Source of the DNA: Reyranella sp.
Lineage (GTDB): Bacteria > Pseudomonadota > Alphaproteobacteria > Reyranellales > Reyranellaceae
Direction: 5' to 3'
Assembly: GCF_004297405.1 (NCBI RefSeq)
Contig: NZ_SCVC01000042.1
Coordinates: forward strand, 62,001-126,000
DNA: 64,000 nucleotides
In this document: positions 28,742 to 38,287 of the stretch, in pieces
How the letters are laid out: each line of letters starts with the position of its first letter
Position numbering within the stretch: position 1 is the first letter of the stretch
The notes under the pieces: model-generated
The model's input: only the letters and a program-made list of their open reading frames with translations
Told to the model about the DNA's origin: nothing
Database searches by the model: none
Position numbers and translations under genes: made by a program

Positions 28742-29398
28742 ATGGCGATGATCGACTTCAAGCGGCCCGACGGTTCGACCTGCAAGGGTTATCTGGCCGA
28801 GGCCGGCAAGGGTAAGCCCGGCATCGTCGTGATCCAGGAATGGTGGGGCCTCAACGACCAGATCTGCGGCGTCGCCGATCGTTTCGCGCGCGCCGGTTAC
28901 AACGCGCTGGCGCCCGACCTCTACAAGGGCCGCGTGACGCAGAAGCCCGACGAGGCGAACCATATGATGAGCGGCCTCGACTTCGTCGGTGCCTCGGACC
29001 AGGACATCGCCGGAGCGGTCAAGCATCTGGCTGATCTCAGCGGCAAGGTCGGCGTGATGGGCTTCTGCATGGGTGGCGCGCTCACCATCGCGGCCTGTGC
29101 CCGCATCGGCGGCATCTCCTGCGGCGTGCCGTTCTATGGCATTCCGCCGGGACAGCTCGCCGATCCCGCCAAGATCAAGGTGCCGCTGCAGGGTCACTTC
29201 GCTAACAAGGACGATTGGTGCACGCCGGCCGCCGTCAATGACCTCGAGAAGGCGATGAAGGGCGCGGGCCAGAGCCCGGAGATCTTCCGCTACGACGCCG
29301 CGCACGCCTTCTCCAACGAGCGCAGCGAGGCCTACGACGTGAAATCGGCCAACGCCGCCTGGGAGCGCATGCTGGCCTTCCTGGGCAAGCATCTCTGA
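28742..29398 (+). CDS. Dienelactone hydrolase family protein
   Basis: This 218-residue alpha/beta hydrolase has the Cys-Asp-His triad of dienelactone hydrolases: C109 in GFCMGG, D157 or D158 in NKDDWC and H188 in DAAHAF. The N-terminal IVVIQEWWGLNDQI is typical. A strong Shine-Dalgarno, AGGAGGAGG, precedes the ATG. It follows the acyl-CoA synthetase gene and may share its transcript. The family opens lactone rings in aromatic catabolism, but many members act on other esters. The exact substrate is open. Confidence 0.88.
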   Translation: MAMIDFKRPDGSTCKGYLAEAGKGKPGIVVIQEWWGLNDQICGVADRFARAGYNALAPDLYKGRVTQKPDEANHMMSGLDFVGASDQDIAGAVKHLADLSGKVGVMGFCMGGALTIAACARIGGISCGVPFYGIPPGQLADPAKIKVPLQGHFANKDDWCTPAAVNDLEKAMKGAGQSPEIFRYDAAHAFSNERSEAYDVKSANAAWERMLAFLGKHL

Positions 29399-29417
29399 TG
29401 AGGGGCGCGCGTCGCAA

Positions 29418-30797
29418 GTGACGCGCCCTCAACTCGGCCTCGTCATCGTCGGGCTCGGTGCGTCGCTGGCGCCGCTCGACATTGCCGTCAACGTCGCGCT
29501 GCCGGCGATCACCGGCCACTTCAAGCTCGCCCTGGGCGACGTGCAGTGGCTGGTGATCTGCTACGTGCTGGTCTACGGTTCGCTGATGCTGGTCGCCGGC
29601 AAATTGGGCGATCTGTTCGGCCATCGGCTGCTCTTTCGCATCGGCCTCCTCATCTCTGCCGTGGGTTGCGCGGCCTGCGCCGCGGCACCCGACTGGTCGC
29701 TGTTCCTGTGGGCGCGGGCCGGGCAGGGAGTGGGCACGGCACTGGCGCTCGCCTGCACACCGGCGCTCGCCACCTCGCTCTTTCCCGAAAGTCAGCGGAC
29801 GAAGGCGCTGGCGGGGTTCGCCAGTGCCATGGCGCTGGCCGCAGCCGTCGGCCCTTTCCTGGGTGGCGTGTTGGTCGAGGTCTGGGGCTGGCCGGCCGTC
29901 TATTGGGTCCGCGTGCCCATTGCGCTCGCGACTTTGGCGCTCACCGGTCTCTTGCCGTCGCCGAAGCCGGATGCACGTCCATTCGACGCGTTGGGCGCCG
30001 TCTTGCTGGCCGCCTGCATGAGCACGCTGCTCCTGTCGTTGGTGCTGTCGCAGCGCCGCGAGGTGGCGGGTGCCTGGGCGCTCGGCCTTCTGGTGATCGC
30101 GCTGGTGCTGCTGGTTCTCTATGTGCGCCACGCGGACCGCGTCCCTGAGCCCATCATCCGGCCGGCGCTGTTCGCCGACGCGCGGTTTGCCGTTCCCAAT
30201 GTGCTCAACGTGCTCGCCAATCTGGCGGGCTTCTCGATCCTGCTGCTGACGCCTTACTACCTGACGAATGTGCTGAAGCTGACGCCGTTGGGCAGCGGCA
30301 TCGTGCTCGCTATGGCTTTTGGTGGCAGCCTGACCGGCGCGCCGCTGTCGGCCTTCCTTGTCCGCCGCATCGGTCAGCGCCCAACGGTCTTTGCTGGCGT
30401 GGCACTGGTCGGGTTGGGATTGCTGCCGTTGGGCTTCACCGGCATCGACACACCCGTGCTGTTGGTGGCGTCCCTGCTGGTGCTCGAAGGGATCGGGCAG
30501 GGTCTGCTTACGGTTGCCTATACGGACATCGTGACCGCGACCCTGCCGCCGCGCGACCGCGGTGTCGCTGGCAGTCTCTCACTGCTGACGCGAACGCTGG
30601 GCATCGTGGGAGGTGCTTCGGTCCTGACGGCGCTGCAGGCCCGCGGCGCCGAGGGATTTGCCGGCATGGCGGGCTTTCTGGCCGGCTACCGCTTCGCGTT
30701 CGTGACGGCGGGAGGAGGGTTGCTGGCAGCGTTGCTGCTGTCCTGCCTGTGGCCGCGAGTCTGGTCTAACCGGGCCGATGTGCCGCGAGCCCGGTGA
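29418..30797 (+). CDS. MFS transporter, DHA2/EmrB-QacA type
   Basis: This 459-residue integral membrane protein has the features of drug:proton antiporters. The first helix contains APLDIAVNVALPAI. Motif A is present as GKLGDLFGHRLLFRIG after helix 2. The antiporter motif C-like GPFLGGVL lies in helix 5. GTG at 29418 is used, 19 bases after the hydrolase stop. The end overlaps the convergent methyltransferase gene by 32 bases. The exported compound is unknown. Confidence 0.85.
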   Translation: MTRPQLGLVIVGLGASLAPLDIAVNVALPAITGHFKLALGDVQWLVICYVLVYGSLMLVAGKLGDLFGHRLLFRIGLLISAVGCAACAAAPDWSLFLWARAGQGVGTALALACTPALATSLFPESQRTKALAGFASAMALAAAVGPFLGGVLVEVWGWPAVYWVRVPIALATLALTGLLPSPKPDARPFDALGAVLLAACMSTLLLSLVLSQRREVAGAWALGLLVIALVLLVLYVRHADRVPEPIIRPALFADARFAVPNVLNVLANLAGFSILLLTPYYLTNVLKLTPLGSGIVLAMAFGGSLTGAPLSAFLVRRIGQRPTVFAGVALVGLGLLPLGFTGIDTPVLLVASLLVLEGIGQGLLTVAYTDIVTATLPPRDRGVAGSLSLLTRTLGIVGGASVLTALQARGAEGFAGMAGFLAGYRFAFVTAGGGLLAALLLSCLWPRVWSNRADVPRAR

Positions 30798-31515
30798 TCG
30801 GGCAATCACCCAGGAAGCTGCTCCAGTCTTCGCCCTCCGGCGAAACCGCTATGGGGTCGACGAAGCGAAAACCGGCCAGGCCGGCTTCGGCGAAGACCTC
30901 TTCGTAGGTTTGCGGTGCCAACCAGAAATTGTCGAAGCCGAAGCTCGTCCCATCCGGCTTGAAGAAGGAGTAGCGAACTTGGGCGCCTTCGCGCCGTGGT
31001 CGTTCGACGTCGCGCGCGAAGCCATAGGCTGCATAGGAACCGTAGCGGTCGAGCGATGTTCGCGGATTGTCGTTCATGCCGACGAGCCGTCCGCCGGGCT
31101 TCAGGTTGGCGTAGATCGCGCGGGCGAAGACCAGGAGCTGTGCGCGGGTCCGCGCATAGTTGAAGAGATAGCTCGCCAGGATGAGATCGAACGCGCCGAC
31201 GGTGCCCAGATCGGCGGCATCGCCGACCCGATAGGAAATGCCGAGCGGTGCCTCTCGCTCGGTCTGCCGCGCCCGCTCGACCATGGCGCTCGACAGGTCG
31301 ATGCCAAGGACCGAGGCCGCTCCGCGACGCGCCAGGGCGCGCGAATAGGTGCCGTCGCCGCAGGGAAGGTCGAGTACCGAGAGGCCCCGCACGTCGCCGG
31401 CCAGATGGAACAGGGTCGGCGCTTCGACGACAGTGCGAAAGGGGAGCTGTTTGGAGGCCGCATATTCGGCAGCGATATCGTCATACTCGGCATGTCGCAG
31501 CGGCTGGGATGGCAT
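30766..31515 (-). CDS. Class I SAM-dependent methyltransferase
   Basis: This 249-residue protein has the SAM-binding motif I LDLPCGDGTYSRAL (residues 48-61). An acidic residue in VLGIDLSSAMVERA follows, then the post-motif LILASYLFNYA. It is a methyltransferase of unknown substrate. It ends inside the tail of the convergent MFS gene (32-base overlap) and starts 15 bases after the end of the Bug protein gene on the same strand, so those two may form an operon. Confidence 0.85.
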   Translation of the reverse strand: MPSQPLRHAEYDDIAAEYAASKQLPFRTVVEAPTLFHLAGDVRGLSVLDLPCGDGTYSRALARRGAASVLGIDLSSAMVERARQTEREAPLGISYRVGDAADLGTVGAFDLILASYLFNYARTRAQLLVFARAIYANLKPGGRLVGMNDNPRTSLDRYGSYAAYGFARDVERPRREGAQVRYSFFKPDGTSFGFDNFWLAPQTYEEVFAEAGLAGFRFVDPIAVSPEGEDWSSFLGDCPITGLAAHRPG

Positions 31516-31529
31516 GGCGGGACCTTAGT

Positions 31530-32483
31530 TCAGGTGAGCTTGATGTTGCCCTTCTGGATGATGCTGCCGAACATCCGGCTCTCGCTGCCGATGCGAGCTC
31601 GGAAGTCGACGGGATTGAGATAGGTTACCCGCATCCCGCCATTGTGGGTCTTCTCGATGATGTCGGGTGCCCGCAGCGCCTCGGCAATCGCCTTGTCGAG
31701 CCGGGCCACGGCGTCGGGCGAGGTGCCGGCGGGAGCGAGGATGCCGAACCAGGAATCGCCACCCTCCTTGCCGTATCCCGTTTCCCGCAGGGTCGGTACG
31801 TCGGGAAAGTCGGGATGGCGCACCTCGGCCAGCATGGCCAGCGCTCTGAGCTTGCCGGCCTTGATATGCGGCAACGTCGTCTGGTCGAACTGCGCCTGGA
31901 TTTCGCCGGCCAGCAGCGCGTTGGTCGCGGGTGCGCTGCCGCGATAGGGCACGTGGGTCATCTTGATGCCGGCCTCGAGGCAGAGCATCTCGCCAAACAG
32001 ATGGGTGATGGTGGCGAGCCCGGCCGAACCGTAGTTGATCTTGCCGGGATTGGCCTGGGCGTAGGCCACGAACTCCGCGACGGTGTTGCCCGGCACCGAG
32101 GGATGAATGGCGAAGGCGCCCCACGAGGTCGTCATGCGCGACACCGGCACGATGTCCTTGTCCGGATCGAAGGGGATCGGCTGCAGGTAGCGCGTGATGC
32201 ACACCATCGCCGTCGTGGTCGTCAGGAAGGTGTGATGGTCGACCGGTTGGTTCTTCACGAACTCCGCACCGATCATGCCCGAGGCACCGGCCTTGTTGTC
32301 AAACAGGATCGACTGGCCGAGGAGATGGGCCGCGCGTTCCATGACGATCCGGCTGGAGACATCCGACGGGCCACCGGGTGGATAAGGGATAACCAGGCGG
32401 AGTGGTTTGGTCGGCCATTGCTGGGCGATTGCCGGTGCGGCGAAGGCTGCCAGGGCAGAGGCCGTGAACGCTCGACGACGCAT
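31530..32483 (-). CDS. Bug-type (tripartite tricarboxylate transporter) periplasmic binding protein
   Basis: This 317-residue secreted binding protein starts MRRRAFTASALAAFAAPAIA, a twin-arginine-like or Sec signal peptide. The mature N-terminus WPTKPLRLVIPYPPGG is the hallmark of the Bug/TctC family. Such proteins bind small carboxylates for a TctAB-type permease, but no tctA or tctB is visible here, so it is an orphan. The ATG at 32483 is chosen because it places the signal peptide at the N-terminus. A longer in-frame start adds 22 charged residues. Confidence 0.88.
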   Translation of the reverse strand: MRRRAFTASALAAFAAPAIAQQWPTKPLRLVIPYPPGGPSDVSSRIVMERAAHLLGQSILFDNKAGASGMIGAEFVKNQPVDHHTFLTTTTAMVCITRYLQPIPFDPDKDIVPVSRMTTSWGAFAIHPSVPGNTVAEFVAYAQANPGKINYGSAGLATITHLFGEMLCLEAGIKMTHVPYRGSAPATNALLAGEIQAQFDQTTLPHIKAGKLRALAMLAEVRHPDFPDVPTLRETGYGKEGGDSWFGILAPAGTSPDAVARLDKAIAEALRAPDIIEKTHNGGMRVTYLNPVDFRARIGSESRMFGSIIQKGNIKLT

Positions 32484-32575
32484 GAACGCTCCTTCTGATT
32501 TTTCTTTGGCCGATTTTTCGAGCCAAGCATTCCATGCGGGCTCGCGCACCGCCAGCGGCGTGTTAGGCTGCTCTC

Positions 32576-32998
32576 ATGAGACGATTCGACGACGCCAAAG
32601 TGGCGGCCGTGTTCAAAGCCTATCCGTCACCGGTGCGGTCCGATTTGATGAAGCTGCGCGAGATGATGTTTGGCGTGGCGGCGGCCACACCGGGCGTCGG
32701 CAAGCTCACAGAGACGCTCAAGTGGGGGCAGCCCAGCTACCTGACAGAAGAAACCGGCAGCGGCTCCACCGTGCGAATCGACCGGCTGAAGGGCAAGGAA
32801 GGCGGTTACGCCATCTACTTCCATTGCCAGAGCGGTCTGGTTGGCCAGTTCCGTGAACTCTATCCCGACAAGTTCGACGTCGAAGGCGAGCGCGCCTTTC
32901 ACTTTACGACAGGCAAGCGCCTGCCGGTGCGCGAACTGCGCCACTGCATTGGCCTCGCTCTTACCCATCACTCCCGAAAGAAGAAGTCCCGCTCGTGA
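32576..32998 (+). CDS. DUF1801 domain-containing protein
   Basis: This 140-residue small soluble protein of the DUF1801 (YdhG-like) family is recognised by the LKWGQPSYLTE segment and the C-terminal LRHCIGLALTHH. Its biochemical role is not known. The stop overlaps the GTG start of the amidohydrolase gene (GTGA), so the two are translationally coupled. It is divergent from the Bug protein gene. Confidence 0.75.
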   Translation: MRRFDDAKVAAVFKAYPSPVRSDLMKLREMMFGVAAATPGVGKLTETLKWGQPSYLTEETGSGSTVRIDRLKGKEGGYAIYFHCQSGLVGQFRELYPDKFDVEGERAFHFTTGKRLPVRELRHCIGLALTHHSRKKKSRS

Positions 32999-34629
32999 GC
33001 ACCATTGTCTATTCGGCCCGCCGCATCCTGACGATGAATCCCAGCCAGCCCTTCGCCACCCATGTCGCGGTGCGCGATGGCCGAATCCTGGGCGCCGGTT
33101 CCCTCGATCAGCTCAAAGGCTGGGGCAAGTTCGATCTCGACGAGCGGTTTCGGGACAAGGTGATCCTTCCCGGCTTCGTCGAAGGCCATAGCCATGCCTT
33201 CGAGGGCGGTGTGTGGAAGTTCCCCTATGTCGGCTACTTCGATCGCATCAGCCCCGAGGGCAAGCGCTTCAAGGGGCTGAAGAGCATCGAGGAAGTGGTG
33301 GCGGCCCTGGCGGCGCACGAAAAGACGCTGGCCAAGGACGTCTCGCTGCTCGCCTGGGGCTTCGATCCGATCTATTTCGGCGGCCGGCGCATGGACCGCA
33401 GCGACCTCGACAAGGTTTCGATGGATCGCCCCGTGGTGATCATCCATTCCAACTTCCATGTCGCCAATGCCAACTCGCTGGTCCTCGCCAAGGCCAAGAT
33501 CACGCGGGACACCAATGTCCATGGCATCGTGAAGGATGCGGCAGGTGAACCGACCGGCGAGCTGCAGGAGATGGCCGCCAAGTATCTGGCCTATCGCGCC
33601 GCCGGCGTGGAGCTCTCCGCCATCCTGTCAGACAAGGAGGCTGTGTGGCGCTTCGCCAAGGTGGCGCAGCTCTCCGGCGTGACCACGGCCACCGATCTGC
33701 ACAACGACCTGCCGGAGAGCACGGTCGAGGGTTACCTCCACGCCACCAACTCGGCGGAGTTCCCGATCCGTATCCTGCCGGCCTTCGCGGCGGGCAGTGT
33801 GGCGCCGGCCGATGGCGTGCCGCGGCTGCAGGCGCTGATGAAGAAGAACAATGAGCGGCTGCGGTTCCAGCTCGTGAAGATCGTCACCGACGGCTCGATC
33901 CAGGGCCTGTCGGCGCGCATGCGCTGGCCGGGTTACTACGACGGCACGCCCAACGGTGTCTGGAACATCGGTCCCGACGATATCGACCGCATCCTGCTCG
34001 CCTATCACAAGGCGGGTTTCCAGGTGCATATCCACACCAACGGCGACGAGGCCTCCGAAGTGGGGATCGAGGCCGTGGAACGGGCGTTGATCGCAGCACC
34101 GCGTTGGGACCATCGCCACACGCTGCAACATGCCCAGATGGCCGATGCCGGCCAGTTCCGCCGTATGAAGGCCTTGGGCATGTGCGCCAATCTCTTCGCC
34201 AACCACCTCTTCTATTGGGGAGATATTCACTACGCCAAGACATTGGGGCCGGAGCGGGCCGAGCGCATGGATGCCTGCGGGACGGCGCTGGCGACGGGCG
34301 TGCCGTTCGCCATCCACTGCGATGCCCCGGTGACGCCGATCGGACCGCTGTTCACCGCCTGGTGTGCGGTCAACCGGCTCACCGCCTCGGGCCGCACCCT
34401 GGGAGAGAGGGAGAAGATTTCGGTCGCCGATGCCTTGCGCGCGATCACGCTCGGCGCAGCCTACACGCTGAAGCTCGACGAGGAACTGGGCAGCATCGAC
34501 GTCGGCAAGCGCGCCGACTTCGCCATCCTCGATGACGATCCGCTGCAGGTGGCGCCGGAGAAGCTCAAGGATGTCGGGGTTTGGGGCACAGTGCTGGGCG
34601 GCAAGGTGTTCGAGGCGCCGAAGGCGTGA
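32995..34629 (+). CDS. Amidohydrolase family protein, YtcJ-like
   Basis: This 544-residue metal-dependent hydrolase of the amidohydrolase superfamily has the metal-binding HxH in GFVEGHSHAFEGG. A later histidine lies in QVHIHTNGDEA. The C-terminal YtcJ-type segment is ITLGAAYTLKLDEELGSIDVGKRADFAIL. YtcJ-like enzymes usually cleave amides or related bonds of unknown natural substrates. The GTG start lies in a GTGA overlap with the DUF1801 gene, and the stop lies in a GTGA overlap with the CobW-type gene. The three genes are therefore probably translated as a unit. Confidence 0.88.
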   Translation: MSTIVYSARRILTMNPSQPFATHVAVRDGRILGAGSLDQLKGWGKFDLDERFRDKVILPGFVEGHSHAFEGGVWKFPYVGYFDRISPEGKRFKGLKSIEEVVAALAAHEKTLAKDVSLLAWGFDPIYFGGRRMDRSDLDKVSMDRPVVIIHSNFHVANANSLVLAKAKITRDTNVHGIVKDAAGEPTGELQEMAAKYLAYRAAGVELSAILSDKEAVWRFAKVAQLSGVTTATDLHNDLPESTVEGYLHATNSAEFPIRILPAFAAGSVAPADGVPRLQALMKKNNERLRFQLVKIVTDGSIQGLSARMRWPGYYDGTPNGVWNIGPDDIDRILLAYHKAGFQVHIHTNGDEASEVGIEAVERALIAAPRWDHRHTLQHAQMADAGQFRRMKALGMCANLFANHLFYWGDIHYAKTLGPERAERMDACGTALATGVPFAIHCDAPVTPIGPLFTAWCAVNRLTASGRTLGEREKISVADALRAITLGAAYTLKLDEELGSIDVGKRADFAILDDDPLQVAPEKLKDVGVWGTVLGGKVFEAPKA

Positions 34630-35495
34630 TCCCCTTCACCGTCATTGGTGGCTTCCTGGGGGCCGGCAAGACGACCTTGCTGAACCGCCTGCTGCGCGAG
34701 ACAGTGGACCGGCGTTTTGCCGTACTGGTGAACGATTTCGGCGCTCTCGATATCGACGGTCGTCTCGTCGCTGAGCATGGCGGCGATACCGTCGCGCTGG
34801 CCAACGGTTGCCTCTGCTGCACCATCGGCGACTCGCTGGTGACGACACTTCTCGGTCTGCTGGAGCGCCCAGAGCGGTTCGACCACATCGTGGTCGAGGC
34901 GTCGGGCGTGGCCGACCCCGGCCGTATCGCCGATCTGGCGGGGCTGGAGCCCCGGCTCGAGCGTGACGGGGTGATCGTGATGGTCGATGCCGCCGAGGTA
35001 CGCGAGCGTGCAGCCGACGGCCGTTTGACCGATACGGTGGAGCGGCAGATCCGCGCCGCCGACCTTCTCGTTCTGAACAAGGTCGATATCGCATCCGATC
35101 TCGAAGCGACACGCCACTGGCTTTGCCAGCAGGTCACGGCGCCGATCTTCGAGGCTTGCCACGCAAGTGTGCCGCTCGATCTTCTCTTCGGGTTGGATCG
35201 CCACGGTGTCACGGCGGACGTGGCGCCCTCCAGCAATTTTGCAAGCTGGTCCTACACGTGGCGTGAGCCGGTGCCGCGCAAGGCGCTGATGGACCTGCTG
35301 CGTGATGCCCGGCAGGGCGTGCTGCGCGCCAAAGGCATCGTGCGCTTCGACGATGCGCCGGATCGCCGCTTTACCGTCCATCTCGTCGGTCGTCGGCTCG
35401 ACGTACGGGACGAAGGTCCGTGGGGCGATATGCCGGACTCGCGGCTCGTGCTGCTGGGGCTCAGGCCCATGCTAGGTTGCCTGCAAAGGGAGTGA
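34626..35495 (+). CDS. CobW/YjiA-type G3E GTPase (putative metallochaperone)
   Basis: This 289-residue GTP-binding protein has Walker A GFLGAGKTT (residues 9-17), the metal-binding CxCC motif at C62-C64-C65 (NGCLCCTIGD), VEASGVADPGR and the guanine motif NKVD. The C-terminal CobW_C domain follows. Such COG0523 proteins deliver zinc, cobalt or other metals to client enzymes. The overlap (GTGA) with the metal-dependent amidohydrolase suggests that this hydrolase could be its client, which is inference. It ends four bases before the SDR gene. Confidence 0.87.
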   Translation: MIPFTVIGGFLGAGKTTLLNRLLRETVDRRFAVLVNDFGALDIDGRLVAEHGGDTVALANGCLCCTIGDSLVTTLLGLLERPERFDHIVVEASGVADPGRIADLAGLEPRLERDGVIVMVDAAEVRERAADGRLTDTVERQIRAADLLVLNKVDIASDLEATRHWLCQQVTAPIFEACHASVPLDLLFGLDRHGVTADVAPSSNFASWSYTWREPVPRKALMDLLRDARQGVLRAKGIVRFDDAPDRRFTVHLVGRRLDVRDEGPWGDMPDSRLVLLGLRPMLGCLQRE

Positions 35496-35499
35496 CGCA

Positions 35500-36315
35500 A
35501 TGGCAGGCAGGCTGAAGGACAAGGTAGCGATCGTGGTCGGCGCGGGCTCGAGCGGACCGGGCTGGGGCAACGGCAAGTGCACGGCGGTGACCTTTGCGCG
35601 CGAAGGCGCCAAGGTTTTCTGCGTCGATCGCAAGCGTGCCGCCGCCGAGGAGACCGTTGGCCTGATTACCAAGGAAGGCGGCGAGGCCGCAGCCTTCGAG
35701 GCCGATGCGTCCAACAATGCCAGCGTGAAGGCGATGGTCGATGCCTGCCTCGCCAAATGGGGCCGCATCGATGTTCTCGACAACAATGTCGGCATCGGCT
35801 CGACTGGCGGGCCGGTCGAACTGTCCGAAGATGAGTGGCAGCTCGTCTTCGACGTCAACGTGAAGAGCTTCTTCCTGACCGCCAAGCACGTGCTGCCGGT
35901 GATGGAGAAGCAGGGCAAGGGCTCGATCGTGAACGTGAGCTCGATCGCCTCGATCCGCAGCCCCAAGGGCGTATCCTACATCGCCTACAATGCCAGCAAG
36001 GGGGCGGTGAATTCACTGACGCTCGCCATTGCCTCGCAGTACGCCGACAAGGGTGTCCGCTGCAATGCGATCCTGCCCGGCCTGATGCATACGCCGATGA
36101 TCGACTTCCTGGCCGAGCAGTACGCCAAGGGCGAGAAGGACCATAATCAGGCCTACGACAAGATGATCGCCATCCGCGACCGCGCGTCGCCCACCGGCAA
36201 GATGGGCACGGGCTGGGATACGGCCAACGCCGCGTTGTTCCTGGCCTCCGACGAGGCAGCTTACGTCAACGGCCACCTTCTGGTCGTCGATGGCGGGATC
36301 ACCGTCAGGGCCTAA
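35500..36315 (+). CDS. Short-chain dehydrogenase/reductase
   Basis: This 271-residue classical SDR has a cofactor loop of the longer form GAGSSGPGWGNG instead of the usual TGxxxGIG. DNNVGIGS replaces NNAG. The catalytic set is S147/S148, Y163 and K167 (YNASK). The C-terminal ends DEAAYVNGHLLVVDGG, as in fabG-like enzymes. NAD(P)-dependent alcohol/ketone chemistry is expected, with the substrate unknown. It follows the CobW-type gene by four bases. Its TAA stop shares bases with the stop of the convergent AbrB-type gene. Confidence 0.87.
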   Translation: MAGRLKDKVAIVVGAGSSGPGWGNGKCTAVTFAREGAKVFCVDRKRAAAEETVGLITKEGGEAAAFEADASNNASVKAMVDACLAKWGRIDVLDNNVGIGSTGGPVELSEDEWQLVFDVNVKSFFLTAKHVLPVMEKQGKGSIVNVSSIASIRSPKGVSYIAYNASKGAVNSLTLAIASQYADKGVRCNAILPGLMHTPMIDFLAEQYAKGEKDHNQAYDKMIAIRDRASPTGKMGTGWDTANAALFLASDEAAYVNGHLLVVDGGITVRA

Positions 36316-37400
36316 TGATCGTGCTTCAGGAATGTCCTGAAGACCAGCGGACCGGTAAAGATGATCAGGAACAGCCGAAACAGGTGATGGGTCGCCACCA
36401 TGGCGATCTCGATGCCTAGGGCCAGTCCGATCAGGCTCATTTCCGCGAAGCCGCCGGGCGCATAGCTCAGCACGGTGGCGTCGAGGTTGAGGCCGGTGAG
36501 CGCCACGGTGATCTTGGCGAAGATCACGGCGCAGCCGATCAGGATCAGGGCGGCGCCGATCGAGGCCGCCATCTCCTTGTGCAGCCGGTCGAGCGCCGCG
36601 CCGACGAAGCGGCAACCGATGGCGGTGCCGACCACGACCTGCGCCGCGGCGACCAGAAAGCCAGGGGGCTGGGAATTGGTGAGTCCACCGAGATGCGCCA
36701 GTGCACTCACGATCATGGGGCCCATCATGAAGCTCGCCGGCAGGCGCAGCAGGCGGCCCGCGACGGCACCCACGACGCCGCAGGCGATCAGGACGGCATA
36801 ATCCTTCCAGTCGTTGCCGCTGGGCCCATGCACCATGGCGAGTACGCTGGTTTGTGCGCCGTTCACCAGCCGATACCAGACAGGAATGGTGAGGACGACG
36901 GTCAGGATGCGGAGCGCATGGGCGAGGGCAATGGCGCGCTCTTCGCCGCCCATCGCGCCTCCCATGATCGTCATGTCATTCAGCCCGCCCGGCATGGCGG
37001 CGAAGTAGCAGGTCGGTTTGTCCCAGTCGGTCGTGCGCCGCAGCCACGCGTAACAAAGCATTGCGCCGGTCATGGTCATGCCGGTGAGCACACAGAGACT
37101 GACTGCCCACTCTCCCAGTCGCTGCACGAGTTCGGGTGTGAAGCCTGATCCCAGCAGCACACCCAGGACGATGATCATGCCCTGGCGCAACCGGACCTTC
37201 ATGCCGATGCGCAAGCCGAAGAACGCGGCAACCGTAGCGAAGACGCAGGCGCCCAGCATCCAGGCCAGCGGCATCTTGAGCCAGTCGAAGACGAAGCCGC
37301 CGGCCGTGCCGATGGCGATGGCCAACACCAAGGGCCCATAGCCATCGTGGCCGATCGTCGTCTTCTTCTCCGGCTTGAAAGAGACGTCCTTGCTGCTCAA
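36312..37400 (-). CDS. AbrB family (ammonia monooxygenase-like) membrane transporter
   Basis: This 362-residue multispan membrane protein is built of two similar halves, each about five helices, with the paired segments [10 protein letters not shown] and [11 protein letters not shown]. This is the AbrB duplication family often misnamed ammonia monooxygenase. A transport or regulatory role is likely but unproved. The TTG start at 37400 is chosen because it sits in a TTGA overlap with the NAD kinase stop. The longer in-frame reading would run antisense-free into nadK and lacks sense as protein. The end shares bases with the convergent SDR stop. Confidence 0.8.
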   Translation of the reverse strand: MSSKDVSFKPEKKTTIGHDGYGPLVLAIAIGTAGGFVFDWLKMPLAWMLGACVFATVAAFFGLRIGMKVRLRQGMIIVLGVLLGSGFTPELVQRLGEWAVSLCVLTGMTMTGAMLCYAWLRRTTDWDKPTCYFAAMPGGLNDMTIMGGAMGGEERAIALAHALRILTVVLTIPVWYRLVNGAQTSVLAMVHGPSGNDWKDYAVLIACGVVGAVAGRLLRLPASFMMGPMIVSALAHLGGLTNSQPPGFLVAAAQVVVGTAIGCRFVGAALDRLHKEMAASIGAALILIGCAVIFAKITVALTGLNLDATVLSYAPGGFAEMSLIGLALGIEIAMVATHHLFRLFLIIFTGPLVFRTFLKHDH

Positions 37401-38185
37401 GGAACGAACTGCTCCTTGAGGATACGCTCCTCGAGGTCGTGCTCGGGATCGAACAGCAAAGTAAGGCGGATGTCGGTCGCCTCGGTCACCGTCACCTTGA
37501 CGACATTGGCGATCTCGACGGAATCCGCGGCCGCGGCGACGGGCCGCTTGCGCGGGTCGAGGATGGTGAATTCGACACGGCTGGTGCGCGACAGCAACGC
37601 GCCCCGCCAGCGCCGCGGACGGAAGGCGTTGATCGGCGTCAGCGCCAGCAGGCCCGCGCCCAGTGGCAGGATCGGCCCATGAGCAGAGAGATTGTAGGCG
37701 GTCGAACCGGCGGGCGTCGCCACCAAAACGCCGTCGCAATGGAGTTCGGGTAGGCGTTTCTTGCCGTCGACGGCGACCGCGATGCGAGCAGTCTGGCGGC
37801 TGGACCGCAGCAGCGACACCTCGTTGATCGCCGTGACTTCGGTGGCCCGGCCGCGGGTGTTGATCGCGATCATGCGCAGCGGGTTCAGCGTCACCTGGCG
37901 CGCTTTCTTCAGGCGATCCAGCAGGCCGATTTCCCTGTAGGTGTTCAGCAGGAAGCCGACCGTGCCGAGGTTCATGCCATAGATCGGCTTCAGCCGGCGC
38001 ATGTTGTGATGCAGGGCCTGCAGCATCAGCCCGTCGCCGCCCAGTGCCACGACGATATCGGCGTCGGCCGTCGTCACTTTGCCATAGCGTTTTTCCAGCC
38101 GCGCCTTGGCTTCCCGGGCGGGTGGGGTGGCAGCGCTGACGAAGGCGAGACGGGGCGGGGGCGACGAAGAGGAGCGAACGGCCAT
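37397..38185 (-). CDS. nadK: NAD kinase
   Basis: This 262-residue enzyme phosphorylates NAD to NADP. It has the family GGDG motif (residues 49-52, ALGGDGLML), [10 protein letters not shown] and the NAD-binding [17 protein letters not shown]. Length matches the short alphaproteobacterial NadK. It lies on the minus strand, and its stop overlaps the TTG start of the AbrB-type transporter. It starts 102 bases from the divergent dioxygenase gene. Confidence 0.94.
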   Translation of the reverse strand: MAVRSSSSPPPRLAFVSAATPPAREAKARLEKRYGKVTTADADIVVALGGDGLMLQALHHNMRRLKPIYGMNLGTVGFLLNTYREIGLLDRLKKARQVTLNPLRMIAINTRGRATEVTAINEVSLLRSSRQTARIAVAVDGKKRLPELHCDGVLVATPAGSTAYNLSAHGPILPLGAGLLALTPINAFRPRRWRGALLSRTSRVEFTILDPRKRPVAAAADSVEIANVVKVTVTEATDIRLTLLFDPEHDLEERILKEQFVP

Positions 38186-38287
38186 CGGGTGTCAGCAATG
38201 CCTAGGGTGCAGGGTTCTTACTATAGCCGGCCCTTGGGACGTTGCGATAAAATCCCGGCCAGAAAGATAACCGCGAGGAGGAACGCG

